Origin: Paenibacillus sp. Root444D2 | Lineage (GTDB): Bacteria > Bacillota > Bacilli > Paenibacillales > NBRC-103111 | Length of the DNA: 64,000 bases | Assembly (NCBI RefSeq): GCF_001426375.1 | Contig: NZ_LMEO01000009.1 | Coordinates: 50,746 to 114,745 of the forward strand | Direction: 5' to 3' | Shown: in pieces, positions 1-7,991 of the stretch | Layout of the letters: every line of letters starts with the position of its first letter | Position numbering within the stretch: the first letter of the stretch is position 1 | Notes under the pieces: model-generated | What the model was told of the DNA's origin: nothing | The model's input: only the letters and a program-made list of their open reading frames with translations | Database searches by the model: none | Translations under genes and position numbers: made by a program

Positions 1-161
1 TTAATACGTTCCCGTTCTTCAAAAGTAAGACCACTATGATGAAGATAATAATTATCTTGTGAAATTAATGTCACGTTCGTGGATCCTAGCTTGGTAATGA
101 TAGATCGAGCTACTGTAGTTTTTCCTGAACCGGTACCACCGGCAATTCCGATAACGAGCAT
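1..161 (-). CDS. udk: Uridine kinase, N-terminal part (cut by window edge)
   Basis: Reading leftwards from ATG at 161, the product begins MLVIGIAGGTGSGKTTVARS, which contains a Walker A P-loop (GGTGSGKTT) right at the N-terminus, followed by a Q-D-N-Y-Y segment and an F-E-E-R segment typical of uridine kinases of the Udk/phosphoribulokinase fold. The enzyme phosphorylates uridine and cytidine in pyrimidine salvage in the cytoplasm. About 53 codons are present; the rest lies beyond the left edge. A GGGGAGG ribosome binding site sits about 9 bases upstream of the ATG. The family could in principle be another P-loop kinase, but the order of motifs fits Udk well. Confidence 0.8.
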   Translation of the reverse strand, partial: MLVIGIAGGTGSGKTTVARSIITKLGSTNVTLISQDNYYLHHSGLTFEERERI

Positions 162-224
162 GAAATGTAGTGCCTCCCCAAATAACTTGAAAACCTTCCT
201 CCGTAGTTTAACATAATGTTCGTA

Positions 225-264
225 TAAAAAGAAAAAGCGATCGAATTTCGATCACCTTTTGCAG
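225..264 (-). terminator. Rho-independent terminator of the 277-594 gene
   Basis: On the minus strand GTGATCG and CGATCGC form a 7-bp stem (one G-T pair) around AAATT, followed by TTTTTCTTTTT. It lies just downstream of the stop codon of the minus-strand coiled-coil gene. Confidence 0.75.
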
Positions 265-276
265 AGAATAATAGCC

Positions 277-594
277 TTATCGAATTTGCTTCGGGGTATG
301 GAACTTCTCTTGATTGGCCTCGATATCTTGTGAAGCTTGCGTCAATTGTTCCATGATTTGCTGTATCTGCTGCCCATACTCATCGTTATTAAAAGCTTGT
401 AGCTGCTCGTGTGCTTCATGAACTTGCTGCTTAGCCTCTGTAAGCGCTGCTTGTGCAGATTGAATAGACCGAGGGTTGGCCTGTGTAATGGCAACTTGCA
501 GTTGATGCTCAGCGTCTTGAGCTTGGAGTATAGCATGATCTGCTGCGTCAATGGCGTGCTGAAGCGGCTGCTGATGCTGACGGGTTTCTGTCAT
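277..594 (-). CDS. Small Gln-rich coiled-coil protein, unknown function
   Basis: A 105-residue, very hydrophilic protein rich in Gln, Ala, Glu and His, with long heptad-like stretches and almost no hydrophobic core, so it is probably a continuous alpha-helical coiled coil. No signal peptide, membrane segment or catalytic motif is visible. A good ribosome binding site (AGGAGG on the minus strand near 600) precedes the ATG at 594, and a clear terminator follows, so this is a self-contained monocistronic gene between udk and the plus-strand genes. I do not recognise the family; similar short Gln-rich helical proteins are common in Paenibacillus. Function not assigned. Confidence 0.7.
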   Translation of the reverse strand: MTETRQHQQPLQHAIDAADHAILQAQDAEHQLQVAITQANPRSIQSAQAALTEAKQQVHEAHEQLQAFNNDEYGQQIQQIMEQLTQASQDIEANQEKFHTPKQIR

Positions 595-622
595 AGGGGA
601 ATGCCTCCTAAGGATAATTGTT

Positions 623-811
623 ATGGGTAAAAAAGAACAGCGACTTTACTACATTGCTCCAAAGTTGGGGAAATCATTCTTCGATTGGGAAATGAAATTA
701 TTTCCTGGGGAAGCGCAAAATGTGAGCGTTCTTATGATAATTCGACATGAAAAGTCAGAAAATTTCGAATACAAAATCAATTACATGAAAAGGCTATTGT
801 TTCCAAAATAA
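623..811 (+). CDS. Possible small protein (doubtful)
   Basis: A 62-codon reading frame that starts with ATG at 623, with AAGGA about 8 bases upstream, and ends shortly before a good terminator (838-863). The product is basic, has no recognisable motif and resembles no family I know. It is listed because the ribosome binding site and downstream terminator are real-looking; it could equally be chance, because the only promoter space is the 28 bases between it and the divergent gene ending at 594. Confidence 0.3.
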   Translation: MGKKEQRLYYIAPKLGKSFFDWEMKLFPGEAQNVSVLMIIRHEKSENFEYKINYMKRLLFPK

Positions 812-837
812 AAGTGGACAAACCGCTTGAATATTCA

Positions 838-863
838 TAAGCTAAAGAAGATAGCTTTTTTTT
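838..863 (+). terminator. Short rho-independent terminator
   Basis: AAGCTA and TAGCTT pair around AAGAAGA and are followed by an eight-T run. It separates the doubtful small frame at 623 from the lipoprotein operon starting at 905. Confidence 0.6.
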
Positions 864-904
864 GACATGATTAGACAATTTGGGTCTAAATAGGGGATGA
901 AACG

Positions 905-1285
905 ATGAGAACATGGAAAGGTTTTTGTATAATTGCAGCTGTTACACTAAGTATTTCCGGATGTGGATCATCCAAAACAAATACTTCACCGGCAAATTCA
1001 TTCACGCCTACCTTAGAGGCAAGTATTATTGTTAATGGAGATGCTGCAACCCTTCGAATTACAACGGACCTTAAGCTTTCCAAAGAGCATTATGATCAAC
1101 AGCGCAAGCAAGGGGAGGGGCACGTTCATGTTTCCTTGGACAAAGCAGAAAAAGAAATCATGACGACCACTGAAAAAAATTATGAACATTTAAGCAAAGG
1201 TCCTCACGAATTAAAGGTTTCCTTACATAATAACGATCACACACCTTACGATGTAAGCAAGACGCTCACGTTTGAAGTGAAGTAG
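905..1285 (+). CDS. Small lipoprotein with His-x-His motif (YtkA-like fold suspected)
   Basis: A 126-residue protein with a classic lipoprotein signal: Met-Arg-Thr-Trp-Lys, a hydrophobic stretch, and the lipobox I-S-G-C at about residues 18-21, so it is predicted to be anchored on the outer face of the membrane. The mature part ends with a beta-rich segment containing H-V-H and, later, H-E-L-K-V-S-L-H, which resembles the YtkA-like/FixH-like immunoglobulin folds sometimes linked to metal binding; this is a resemblance, not a proof. It lies 9 bases upstream of a sensor kinase gene and is presumably the first gene of that operon, which suggests an extracytoplasmic sensing or accessory role. Function otherwise unknown. 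Confidence 0.75.
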   Translation: MRTWKGFCIIAAVTLSISGCGSSKTNTSPANSFTPTLEASIIVNGDAATLRITTDLKLSKEHYDQQRKQGEGHVHVSLDKAEKEIMTTTEKNYEHLSKGPHELKVSLHNNDHTPYDVSKTLTFEVK

Positions 1286-1294
1286 GAGCATCCC

Positions 1295-2830
1295 ATGTCA
1301 TTTCTTCCAAAGAGATTGAGCTTACAGAAAAGAATTGTTTTCCTCGTGACTACAGTTACGGTCAGTATGCTCTCAACAATGTTGGTTTTCGATACCATAA
1401 GTTTAAATCAATCCATTCGAGAAGCCTATGTGAGTCAAATAAGCGGTATGACGATTGCCATTAATGGACGCTATGAAGAATCTCGTTCCGTTACAGATGT
1501 ACAGCAAATATTTGATTATATTCAATACAAAAATACGCGTGTACTCGAAATGAAGCTTTACGATAAACAAGGCGTAGTTCTTGCGGCTTCCAATCGTTCT
1601 GAAGTCGGTAATCATATGCCTCTTGATAGTGTAATCATTCCTAAGCAGGATCATACCATTGTTGACCGTGTGCCTATGGCACAAACGGATAAACCGGTAG
1701 TCCGTCTGACGGCGCCTCTACAGGAGGATGGCCTTGTTGTAGGTGCGGTAGAAGTTATTTTTGATTCGTCCGAGGAAGCCGTACTACTTGCAAAGCGAAC
1801 GAAACTTATTCTGATTGTGGGCATTAGTGTAGCTATTGTTATGTCAACATTGCTTTGGCTTATTTTGAGAAGAATTGTTATTCGACCATTAAGCCGACTT
1901 CGTGAAGCCGCGCTTGTTGTAAGGCAAGGAGGAGATCTTCCTAGCCTGCAGTTCAAAGCTTCCCCTGAAATCGACGAAGTGTCTGAAGCTTTTAATGATA
2001 TGGTCAAAAATTTGGATGAACGCTACCAAGAGCTTCAGCAGGTACTAAAAACATTGCAGGTGACACAGGACCATCTTGTCCAATCGGAGAAAATGGGAGC
2101 CTTGGGTAATCTTGTAGCCGGGGTCTCACATGAAATCAACACACCAATAGGAATTGGTGTAACAGCAATCAGCTATTTAGATCAAAAGACGAAGGAATTT
2201 AAGAACCTGTATGAGACAGGTAAAATGAAAAAGTCTGACCTTGAGCAGTTTCTATCCATCACACAAGAGACGAATGCCATGGTGCAGACCAATCTGGAAC
2301 GCGCTTCTTCCTTGGTGCGCAGTTTTAAACAAATTTCTGTTGATCAAAGCGTTGAAGTCAAGCGCTCGTTTCATTTGAAGGAGTATTTAGAGGGAATCAT
2401 TTCAAGCTTGAAACCAACGCTCAAGAAAACAAGGCTGCGAGTAGATGTTTATTGCGATAATGAGCTGATTCTTTACACTTACCCAGGTGCTTTATCACAA
2501 ATTATTACAAATTTAGTCATGAATTCTTTGAACCATGCCTATGCAATAGAGGAAGAAGGCAGTTTAACCATACGTGTTGAAGAGCATCAAGACTATATTA
2601 TCCTTGCCTATACCGATGACGGTAAAGGGATGACGAAAGAAGTGCTAGATCAAATTTTTGATCCTTTCTTTACGACGAGCCGCGGTAAAGGCGGAACAGG
2701 GTTAGGGATGAATATTGTCTATAATCTCGTTACACAATCACTGAATGGAACCATCGAAGGTTCTAGTACCTTGGGACAAGGAAGTTTATTTACCATTACA
2801 ATTCCGAAAGAGGAGGAAGCTGTGCAATGA
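1295..2830 (+). CDS. Membrane sensor histidine kinase (sensor, HAMP, HisKA, HATPase)
   Basis: A 511-residue sensor kinase. A transmembrane segment lies at about residues 12-32, an extracellular sensor region of about 140 residues follows, then a second membrane segment near 170-195, a HAMP linker and a short coiled coil. The H-box GVSHEINTPIG places the phosphorylated histidine at residue 279. The C-terminal ATPase domain has an N-box (TNLVMNSLNHAY), DDGKGM and a G box (GGTGLGMNI). GGAG lies 7 bases before the ATG. The last four bases (ATGA) overlap the start of the HD-GYP response regulator, so the two are translationally coupled and almost certainly form a two-component pair. The ligand is unknown; the upstream lipoprotein may take part in sensing. 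Confidence 0.92.
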   Translation: MSFLPKRLSLQKRIVFLVTTVTVSMLSTMLVFDTISLNQSIREAYVSQISGMTIAINGRYEESRSVTDVQQIFDYIQYKNTRVLEMKLYDKQGVVLAASNRSEVGNHMPLDSVIIPKQDHTIVDRVPMAQTDKPVVRLTAPLQEDGLVVGAVEVIFDSSEEAVLLAKRTKLILIVGISVAIVMSTLLWLILRRIVIRPLSRLREAALVVRQGGDLPSLQFKASPEIDEVSEAFNDMVKNLDERYQELQQVLKTLQVTQDHLVQSEKMGALGNLVAGVSHEINTPIGIGVTAISYLDQKTKEFKNLYETGKMKKSDLEQFLSITQETNAMVQTNLERASSLVRSFKQISVDQSVEVKRSFHLKEYLEGIISSLKPTLKKTRLRVDVYCDNELILYTYPGALSQIITNLVMNSLNHAYAIEEEGSLTIRVEEHQDYIILAYTDDGKGMTKEVLDQIFDPFFTTSRGKGGTGLGMNIVYNLVTQSLNGTIEGSSTLGQGSLFTITIPKEEEAVQ

Positions 2831-4392
2831 CAGGACAAGATGGGTTAATGGACCAGGATGAGCTTTTTTTTGCTGAGGAAGAAGAGACCGATTCAGCAAA
2901 GGAAGTTCCGATCGAACAAGACCCTTGGGTCGTACTCATTGTTGACGATGAGAAACAAATCCATCAAGTGACGAAAATGGTTCTGCAAGACTTTGAATTT
3001 GATGGAAAGAAGCTGGAATTCCATAGTGCTTTTTCGGCTTTAGAAGCCAAACAGCTGTTAAAACAACAACCGAATGCCTCATTAGTCCTTTTGGATGTTG
3101 TCATGGAACAAGATGATGCGGGGCTGCAAATTGTTAAGTACATACGCGAAGAATTGAATAATCAGGCGATACGCATTATTTTGCGGACAGGTCAGCCAGG
3201 TCAAGCGCCTGAACGCACGGTCATCATGGATTATGACATTAATGATTATAAAGAAAAGACAGAACTCACAACACAGAAGCTGTTCACCACAGTGGTTACG
3301 GCGCTGCGCTCCTATCGCGATATTAAAACAATTGAGAAAAGCAGATCGGGCTTGGAGGAGATTATTAAGTCATCTGCTTCGTTATTCGAGCTGCAATCTA
3401 TGAAGAAATTTGCTTCCGGCGTTTTAACACAAATGACCTCCATCGTTAACTTACATAAAAATGCGCTTCATTGCAGCTTTGCTGTTACTAAAGGCGTGGA
3501 AGATATTTATATCCTAGCAGCAAGCGGGGATTACGCATCCAATCAAGACGAACGAGCACGGGATGTTGTTCCTACAGATGTACTCCAAGAGATTGAACAT
3601 GCCTTTCATTCCAAAAAAAGCAGCTTCGCATCGGATCGCTTTGTGATTTATTTTCAAAGTAAGATGGGGATGGAAAATGTCATCTATATGAATGGATTCA
3701 AAGCACTCAGCGAGTGGGAGCATTATTTAGTTGATATTTACTGTGCGAATGTTTCTGTGGCTTTCGAAAATATTTATTTGAATGAAGAGCTTGAAAGCAC
3801 ACAGCAAGAAATTATTTATACGATGGGTGAAATCACGGAAACGAGATCCAAGGAAACGGGACACCATGTGAAAAGAGTTGCCGAATACTCCCGTTTACTG
3901 GCTATTAAATATGGATTATCTGAGCAGGAAGCCGAAGTCATTCGCTTGGCTTCGCCGATGCATGATGTTGGTAAAGTTGGCATACCAGACGCGATTTTAA
4001 ATAAGCCTGGATCGCTAACAAGTGAAGAATTCGATGTTATGAAAACTCATTCGAATCTGGGGTACGAAATGCTCAAGCATTCGAACAAGCAAGTCTTAAA
4101 TGCCGCTGCTATCATCGCACAGCAGCATCATGAGCGTTTTGATGGAACAGGGTATCCCCAAGGACTTCGCGGCGACGAGATACATCTCTATGGTCGTATA
4201 ACCGCATTAGCTGATGTATTTGATGCTTTATGCAGTGATCGTGTTTATAAGAAAGCTTGGGAACTTGATCGCGTAATGGATTTGCTTAAAACGGAACGCG
4301 GTCGGCATTTCGATCCTGTGATCGTAGATCTCTTTATTAAGCATTTGGATGAGTTCCTGGTAATCAAAGAGTTCTACAAGGAGCAACGTTAA
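2827..4392 (+). CDS. Response regulator with HD-GYP cyclic-di-GMP phosphodiesterase domain
   Basis: A 521-residue protein. A receiver domain begins near residue 34 (I-V-D-D-E at 38-42) with the phospho-acceptor aspartate at residue 90 in L-L-D-V-V-M. A middle region of about 170 residues resembles DUF3369, a domain often found between receiver and HD-GYP domains. The HD-GYP domain covers roughly residues 325-510: HD in H-D-V-G-K-V-G-I-P (H379, D380), HHERFDGTGYP starting at residue 434. All metal-binding and signature residues are present, so it is likely an active phosphodiesterase that degrades cyclic di-GMP when phosphorylated by the upstream kinase. It shares an ATGA overlap with the kinase gene. 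Confidence 0.92.
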   Translation: MTGQDGLMDQDELFFAEEEETDSAKEVPIEQDPWVVLIVDDEKQIHQVTKMVLQDFEFDGKKLEFHSAFSALEAKQLLKQQPNASLVLLDVVMEQDDAGLQIVKYIREELNNQAIRIILRTGQPGQAPERTVIMDYDINDYKEKTELTTQKLFTTVVTALRSYRDIKTIEKSRSGLEEIIKSSASLFELQSMKKFASGVLTQMTSIVNLHKNALHCSFAVTKGVEDIYILAASGDYASNQDERARDVVPTDVLQEIEHAFHSKKSSFASDRFVIYFQSKMGMENVIYMNGFKALSEWEHYLVDIYCANVSVAFENIYLNEELESTQQEIIYTMGEITETRSKETGHHVKRVAEYSRLLAIKYGLSEQEAEVIRLASPMHDVGKVGIPDAILNKPGSLTSEEFDVMKTHSNLGYEMLKHSNKQVLNAAAIIAQQHHERFDGTGYPQGLRGDEIHLYGRITALADVFDALCSDRVYKKAWELDRVMDLLKTERGRHFDPVIVDLFIKHLDEFLVIKEFYKEQR

Positions 4393-4581
4393 CATCATCA
4401 TCCGTAAAATTCGCCAAAAACGTGGGTTATCTGGGGTAATTCCTGAATCCATCTAATAAAGTGGTATGAAATCTGCTTCTTTGTCTCTTTTACGGAGATG
4501 GAGGAGCATTTCTTTTAATTGACATTTCCTGTATGCTAGAAAGGGGCTAGAGACAGAGAGAAAGAGAAAGAAGGTGTGACC

Positions 4582-5433
4582 ATGGAAGGAATTGGACTCG
4601 TACTGGAAGGCGGAGGCATGCGAGGCGTATACACCGCAGGAGTCTTGGAATACTTTATGGAACAGGATTTATATTTTCCTTATGTGGTTGGTGTATCCGC
4701 AGGTGCATGCAATGCAGTTTCGTATATTTCCAAACAACCCGGGCGTAATAAAAAAGTAACGATCGGTTATATTAGAGATCACCGTTATTTAAGCTATCGT
4801 AATTTATTCCGTCATAAGAGCATATTTGGGATGGATTTTATATTTAAAGAGTTGCCGAATAAGTTGGTACCGTTTGATTACGATACCTTCTATAACTCGT
4901 CACAGCAGTTCGCGATCGGTACAACCGATGCGCATACGGGCGAACCCATTTATTACACGAAACATCAGCTTATGCAGCAAACCTTGCCGATTGTTCAAGC
5001 ATCAAGTTCATTGCCATTTGTAGCCACTCCGATTCATTATGAAGGTCGGACCTTGTTTGACGGCGGCTTAGTAGATCCGATTCCTGTGAAGAAGTCTCTC
5101 GCTGATGGGAACAAAAAGCATGTTATCGTGTTGACCAAAGAACAGGGGTATCGCAAGAGTCCCTTTAAGCAGCGGTGGCTAGCTAAAAGTTTCTACCCGG
5201 CTTATAACGGCCTTGTAAATGTACTTGTCAATCGAAGTGAAATCTATAATGGAACCTTAGAAACCATTGAACGAATGGAAGCAGATGGAAGTGCCATCAT
5301 TATACGACCTTCGTCGAAAGTAGTAGTAGGCCGTATGGAAAAGGATCCAAAGAAACTAGAAGCGTTGCACGAGCTTGGCTATCAGGATGCGAAACGAATG
5401 GGATCACAGATGAAAGAATGGTTACTTAGTTGA
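4582..5433 (+). CDS. Patatin-like phospholipase (YjjU/RssA-type)
   Basis: Patatin family Ser-Asp dyad hydrolase of about 283 residues. The oxyanion motif GGGMRG is at residues 10-15, the nucleophile elbow GVSAG gives Ser39, and DGG with the catalytic Asp160 follows in F-D-G-G-L-V-D-P. There is no signal peptide, so it is a cytoplasmic or membrane-associated esterase or lipase acting on phospholipids. I chose ATG at 4582 because AGAAGG lies 7 bases upstream; the in-frame GTG at 4576 is too close to that site. The gene stops at 5433, and the next gene's ribosome binding site begins within a few bases, so they probably share a transcript. Confidence 0.88.
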   Translation: MEGIGLVLEGGGMRGVYTAGVLEYFMEQDLYFPYVVGVSAGACNAVSYISKQPGRNKKVTIGYIRDHRYLSYRNLFRHKSIFGMDFIFKELPNKLVPFDYDTFYNSSQQFAIGTTDAHTGEPIYYTKHQLMQQTLPIVQASSSLPFVATPIHYEGRTLFDGGLVDPIPVKKSLADGNKKHVIVLTKEQGYRKSPFKQRWLAKSFYPAYNGLVNVLVNRSEIYNGTLETIERMEADGSAIIIRPSSKVVVGRMEKDPKKLEALHELGYQDAKRMGSQMKEWLLS

Positions 5434-5453
5434 CCGTAAGGAGCTGTGTGTAT

Positions 5454-5864
5454 TTGGAAAAATCAAATCAAAAAATTACTACGTTTTTAATGTTTACCGG
5501 TCAAGCTGAGGAAGCCATGAATTTCTATATTTCTTTATTTGACCATTCCGAGATATTGACCATAAAACGCTATGGAGCAGGCGAAGCAGGCGCGGAGGGA
5601 AGTGTTGTGCACGCCACGTTTTCACTTCATGGACAGGTTTTTATGTGCATAGATAGCTATGTAAAGCACGATTTCACTTTTACACCTGCGATTTCTTTGT
5701 ACGTTACATGTGACAGTGAAGAGGAAATTGATCGCGTGTATGAGAAGTTAGCGCAAGACGGCAAGGTGTTCATGCCATTAGCGGCCTACCCATTTAGTGA
5801 AAAGTTTGGTTGGGTTGGTGATCGTTTCGGCGTCACATGGCAATTGAATCTTGCGAGAAACTAG
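5454..5864 (+). CDS. VOC/PhnB-type (glyoxalase-fold) protein
   Basis: A roughly 136-residue protein of the PhnB/YjdN-like branch of the vicinal oxygen chelate superfamily: it opens with I-T-T-F-L-M-F-T-G-Q-A-E-E-A-M-N-F-Y and ends with F-G-W-V-x-D-R-F-G-V-x-W-Q-L, both hallmarks of that branch. The fold binds metals and small molecules, but the substrate cannot be predicted. The reading frame stays open to a TTG at 5430, but AAGGAG at 5438-5443 lies inside that stretch; TTG at 5454 (or GTG at 5448) is a more reasonable start and gives the usual family N-terminus. It follows the patatin gene closely and is likely co-transcribed. A second member lies at 53704-54129. Confidence 0.8.
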   Translation: MEKSNQKITTFLMFTGQAEEAMNFYISLFDHSEILTIKRYGAGEAGAEGSVVHATFSLHGQVFMCIDSYVKHDFTFTPAISLYVTCDSEEEIDRVYEKLAQDGKVFMPLAAYPFSEKFGWVGDRFGVTWQLNLARN

Positions 5865-5902
5865 ACATATTAATTAAGGCCACTGTTCCTTTGAAGAGCG
5901 CC

Positions 5903-5970
5903 CCTTAGAATAAACATTGGAAAAACCCCTGGGTTAAACCGATGAAAAATTTAGGGGGGGGATTCTAAGG
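5903..5970. repeat. Inverted repeat around an eight-G run
   Basis: CCTTAGAAT (5903-5911) and ATTCTAAGG (5962-5970) are perfect 9-bp complements 50 bases apart; eight consecutive G residues lie inside the right flank (5954-5961). It sits in the 570-base gap after the VOC gene, just upstream of the palindrome ladder. It could be a long weak hairpin or a remnant of a mobile element; no function can be assigned. Confidence 0.35.
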
Positions 5971-6035
5971 TGAACGGTGGTTTTTTCTTGTTTTTAAAGG
6001 TTGGTGAAGGACTGGACGAACTCTCGATGGATGAT

Positions 6036-6218
6036 GTTGTAGGAAATGCAACAATTGCAGCCTATAAAAGCGCTATTGCGATACGATGTTGCATAAAGTG
6101 CAACAGTTTTGACCCCTACAGGTCATTTTTCCTCAAAGGGGTAAAAAGTGTTGTACAAACTACAACTTACACTTAATAAATAGCGTTTGTGAGTGGAAAA
6201 TGTTGCAGAAAATACAAC
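6036..6218. repeat. Ladder of four 17-bp palindromes spaced 52, 62 and 52 bp
   Basis: Four sites share the form GTTG-N9-CAAC: 6036-6052, 6088-6104, 6150-6166 and 6202-6218 (for example GTTGTACAAACTACAAC). Positions next to the arms are also mostly complementary (GTTGYA...TRCAAC). Start-to-start distances are 52, 62 and 52 bp, close to whole numbers of helical turns. The sequence between sites is not conserved. The ladder fills the region between the VOC gene and the thiamine riboswitch. The same 52/62 spacing recurs at 52.6-53.6 kb and a 52-bp pair of the same GTTG-N9-CAAC motif lies at 63842-63910. I see no credible gene in this stretch. Confidence 0.75.
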
Positions 6219-6444
6219 AACAGTAACCACGGATGGCTGCCTATATGTATAAAGCCTTTGACCAACGTTACAAACAAATTTGAAGTTATGGCCGTCGGGT
6301 CTGCTGAAGAAGTTAATGAGAGTTATCAACAAGCATCAAAGGTGTATAACATAAGCCCTATTTGCTGGATGCAGCAGGAATGTAGTTATCATTTCTGTTT
6401 GCAATATGTACGAACATGAGGTATGGTATAAACAAACCAATAAG

Positions 6445-6539
6445 AACTCACGGGAGCTTGAGAAGTCAGGCTGAGATTGTGACCGTCATTGTCACTCACC
6501 GTTAATCTGATCTGGGTAATGCCAGCGTAGAGAACTCAC
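6445..6539 (+). promoter_or_regulatory. TPP riboswitch (THI element)
   Basis: The two conserved blocks of the thiamine pyrophosphate aptamer are present in order: CACGGGAGC ... GCTGAGA (6470-6476), then CTGATCTGGGTAATGCCAGC followed by GTAGAGAA (from 6507). It lies about 120 bases upstream of a thiamine-precursor binding-protein gene and is followed by a strong terminator, so TPP binding should favour premature termination. This identifies the downstream operon as thiamine-related independently of protein similarity. Confidence 0.95.
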
Positions 6540-6596
6540 ATAAATGCACGTTCATTCGATCTGTTTCGAATGGGTTTATCATTTTCTACACATGGC

Positions 6597-6625
6597 GCTC
6601 CCGGATAACGGGGGCTTTTTCTTGT
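6597..6625 (+). terminator. Riboswitch expression-platform terminator
   Basis: GCTCCCG and CGGGGGC (one T-G pair) form a 7-bp stem around GATAA, followed by TTTTTCTTG. It stands between the TPP aptamer and the first gene, as expected for a transcription-attenuating riboswitch. A further small hairpin (ATTCGA/TCGAAT, about 6553-6570) lies between aptamer and terminator and may belong to the antiterminator. Confidence 0.88.
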
Positions 6626-6659
6626 GGTTAAAAAGAGATGTGGAGAGGGGAAACAAAGA

Positions 6660-7673
6660 ATGAAATGGAAGAAAATTGCATCACTTATGCTAGTGAGCTT
6701 AACAGTCGCCTTGGCTGGATGCGGCAATAAGATGGCTGAACAGCCGGCAAAACAAACGCCCAAGCCGTTAACGAACGTGAAGGTCGTTCTAGACTGGACG
6801 CCAAATACGAACCATACGGGGTTATACGTCGCTAAGGATCAAGGCTTTTTTGAAAAAGAGGGACTGAATGTAGAAATTATTGCTCCTGGTGAAGGCGGAG
6901 CCGATGCGATGATTGCTTCAGGCGCTGCGGAATTCGGTGTCAGTTATCAAGAAAGTATTACACAAGGACGAATTCAAGGTGTACCGTTAGTTTCCATTGC
7001 TGCGGTGATTCAGCATAACACATCCGGTTTTGCATCGCCGGTAGCGAAGAACATCAAGTCGCCTAAGGATTTCGAGGGGAAAACGTATGGCGGTTGGGGT
7101 GCACCGTCAGAAAGTGCGATGATCGACTCGCTTATGCAATCCGAAAAAGCAGATCCAAGCAAAGTGAAGATCGTGAACATCGGTGATGCCGATTATTTCA
7201 CTGCCGTTAAGCGGGATATTGATTTCGCATGGATTTACTACGCTTGGACAGGTGTAGATGCCGAGCTGCGCGGTGAGCCGCTGAACATGATTTATTTGAA
7301 CAAATATTCGGATAAACTGGATTACTATACACCGGTTCTTGCGACGAATGAGAAAATGATCAAAGAGAAGCCTGAGCTCGTGAAAGCCTTCATGGCTGCT
7401 GCATCGAAAGGGTATCAATTTGCGATCAGCAAGCCTGAGGACGCTGCTAATATTTTGATCAAAGCGGTTCCTGATTTAGATAAAAAACTTGTGCTTGCCA
7501 GTCAAAAATGGCTTAGCCCGCGTTATCAAGATGATGCCGTTCGTTGGGGCGAACAAAAAAAATCCGTATGGGAAAATTATGCGACCTGGATGCTTGATCA
7601 CAAGCTGCTCGAGAAAAATATCGATGCAGATGCTGCATTCACGAACAAATTCTTACCGGAAAGCTCAAAATAA
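6660..7673 (+). CDS. thiY: Thiamine-precursor ABC transporter, substrate-binding lipoprotein (ThiY-like)
   Basis: A 337-residue lipoprotein: signal peptide with lipobox A-L-A-G-C at about residues 17-21, then an NMT1/THI5-like domain starting V-V-L-D-W-T-P-N-T-N-H-T-G-L-Y-V-A, which is highly characteristic of pyrimidine (HMP or formyl-aminopyrimidine) binding proteins. It captures the thiamine pyrimidine precursor outside the membrane and hands it to the permease encoded at 7991. I chose ATG at 6660, preceded by GGAGAGGGG; an upstream in-frame GTG falls in the terminator's U-tract and would destroy the signal peptide. First gene of the TPP-riboswitch operon. The exact ligand (HMP or its formylated degradation product) cannot be told from sequence alone. 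Confidence 0.9.
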   Translation: MKWKKIASLMLVSLTVALAGCGNKMAEQPAKQTPKPLTNVKVVLDWTPNTNHTGLYVAKDQGFFEKEGLNVEIIAPGEGGADAMIASGAAEFGVSYQESITQGRIQGVPLVSIAAVIQHNTSGFASPVAKNIKSPKDFEGKTYGGWGAPSESAMIDSLMQSEKADPSKVKIVNIGDADYFTAVKRDIDFAWIYYAWTGVDAELRGEPLNMIYLNKYSDKLDYYTPVLATNEKMIKEKPELVKAFMAAASKGYQFAISKPEDAANILIKAVPDLDKKLVLASQKWLSPRYQDDAVRWGEQKKSVWENYATWMLDHKLLEKNIDADAAFTNKFLPESSK

Positions 7674-7700
7674 CACGATTTGTTGGAGGAGGCACTTATA

Positions 7701-7991
7701 GTGGCTAATGCACTTGTCAGTATTCAAATCATTCCGAAAACGAAAAACAATGAAGATGTCATCCCCTATGTAGACCGTGCTATTGAAGTGATAGCCAAGT
7801 CTGGCGTGAAATATTTCGTATCTCCGCTGGAAACGACAATGGAAGGGGAGCTCGACCAACTTCTGGCGATCATTCAAGACATGAATGCCGCGATGATTGA
7901 GATGGGCAGCCCTAACGTAATTTCGCAGGTGAAAATTTACTTCAATCCGTCAGGTGCTTCTATGGACAAATTGACGGAGAAATACAGATAA
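7701..7991 (+). CDS. Thiamine-binding protein, MTH1187/YkoF-type
   Basis: A 96-residue protein beginning with GTG at 7701, 8 bases after GGAGGAGG. The product, starting ANALVSIQIIP, fits the thiamine-binding (MTH1187/YkoF, former DUF77) family: a small ferredoxin-like fold with the conserved pattern V-x-x-Q-I-I-P and the S-P-L-E-T-T-M-E-G segment. There is no signal peptide, so it works in the cytoplasm, probably binding thiamine or hydroxymethylpyrimidine as an accessory to the transporter. It overlaps the following permease gene by one base (TAATG), indicating coupling. An earlier TTG at 7680 is open but lies upstream of the ribosome binding site. Confidence 0.85.
   Translation: MANALVSIQIIPKTKNNEDVIPYVDRAIEVIAKSGVKYFVSPLETTMEGELDQLLAIIQDMNAAMIEMGSPNVISQVKIYFNPSGASMDKLTEKYR

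Noticed and set aside
5970..6419. Small plus- and minus-strand frames over the 6.0-kb ladder
   Set aside because: They cross the palindromes, have no usable ribosome binding site and no family resemblance.
6624..6659. Upstream GTG start for thiY
   Set aside because: It lies in the U-tract of the riboswitch terminator and would push the lipobox too far from the N-terminus.
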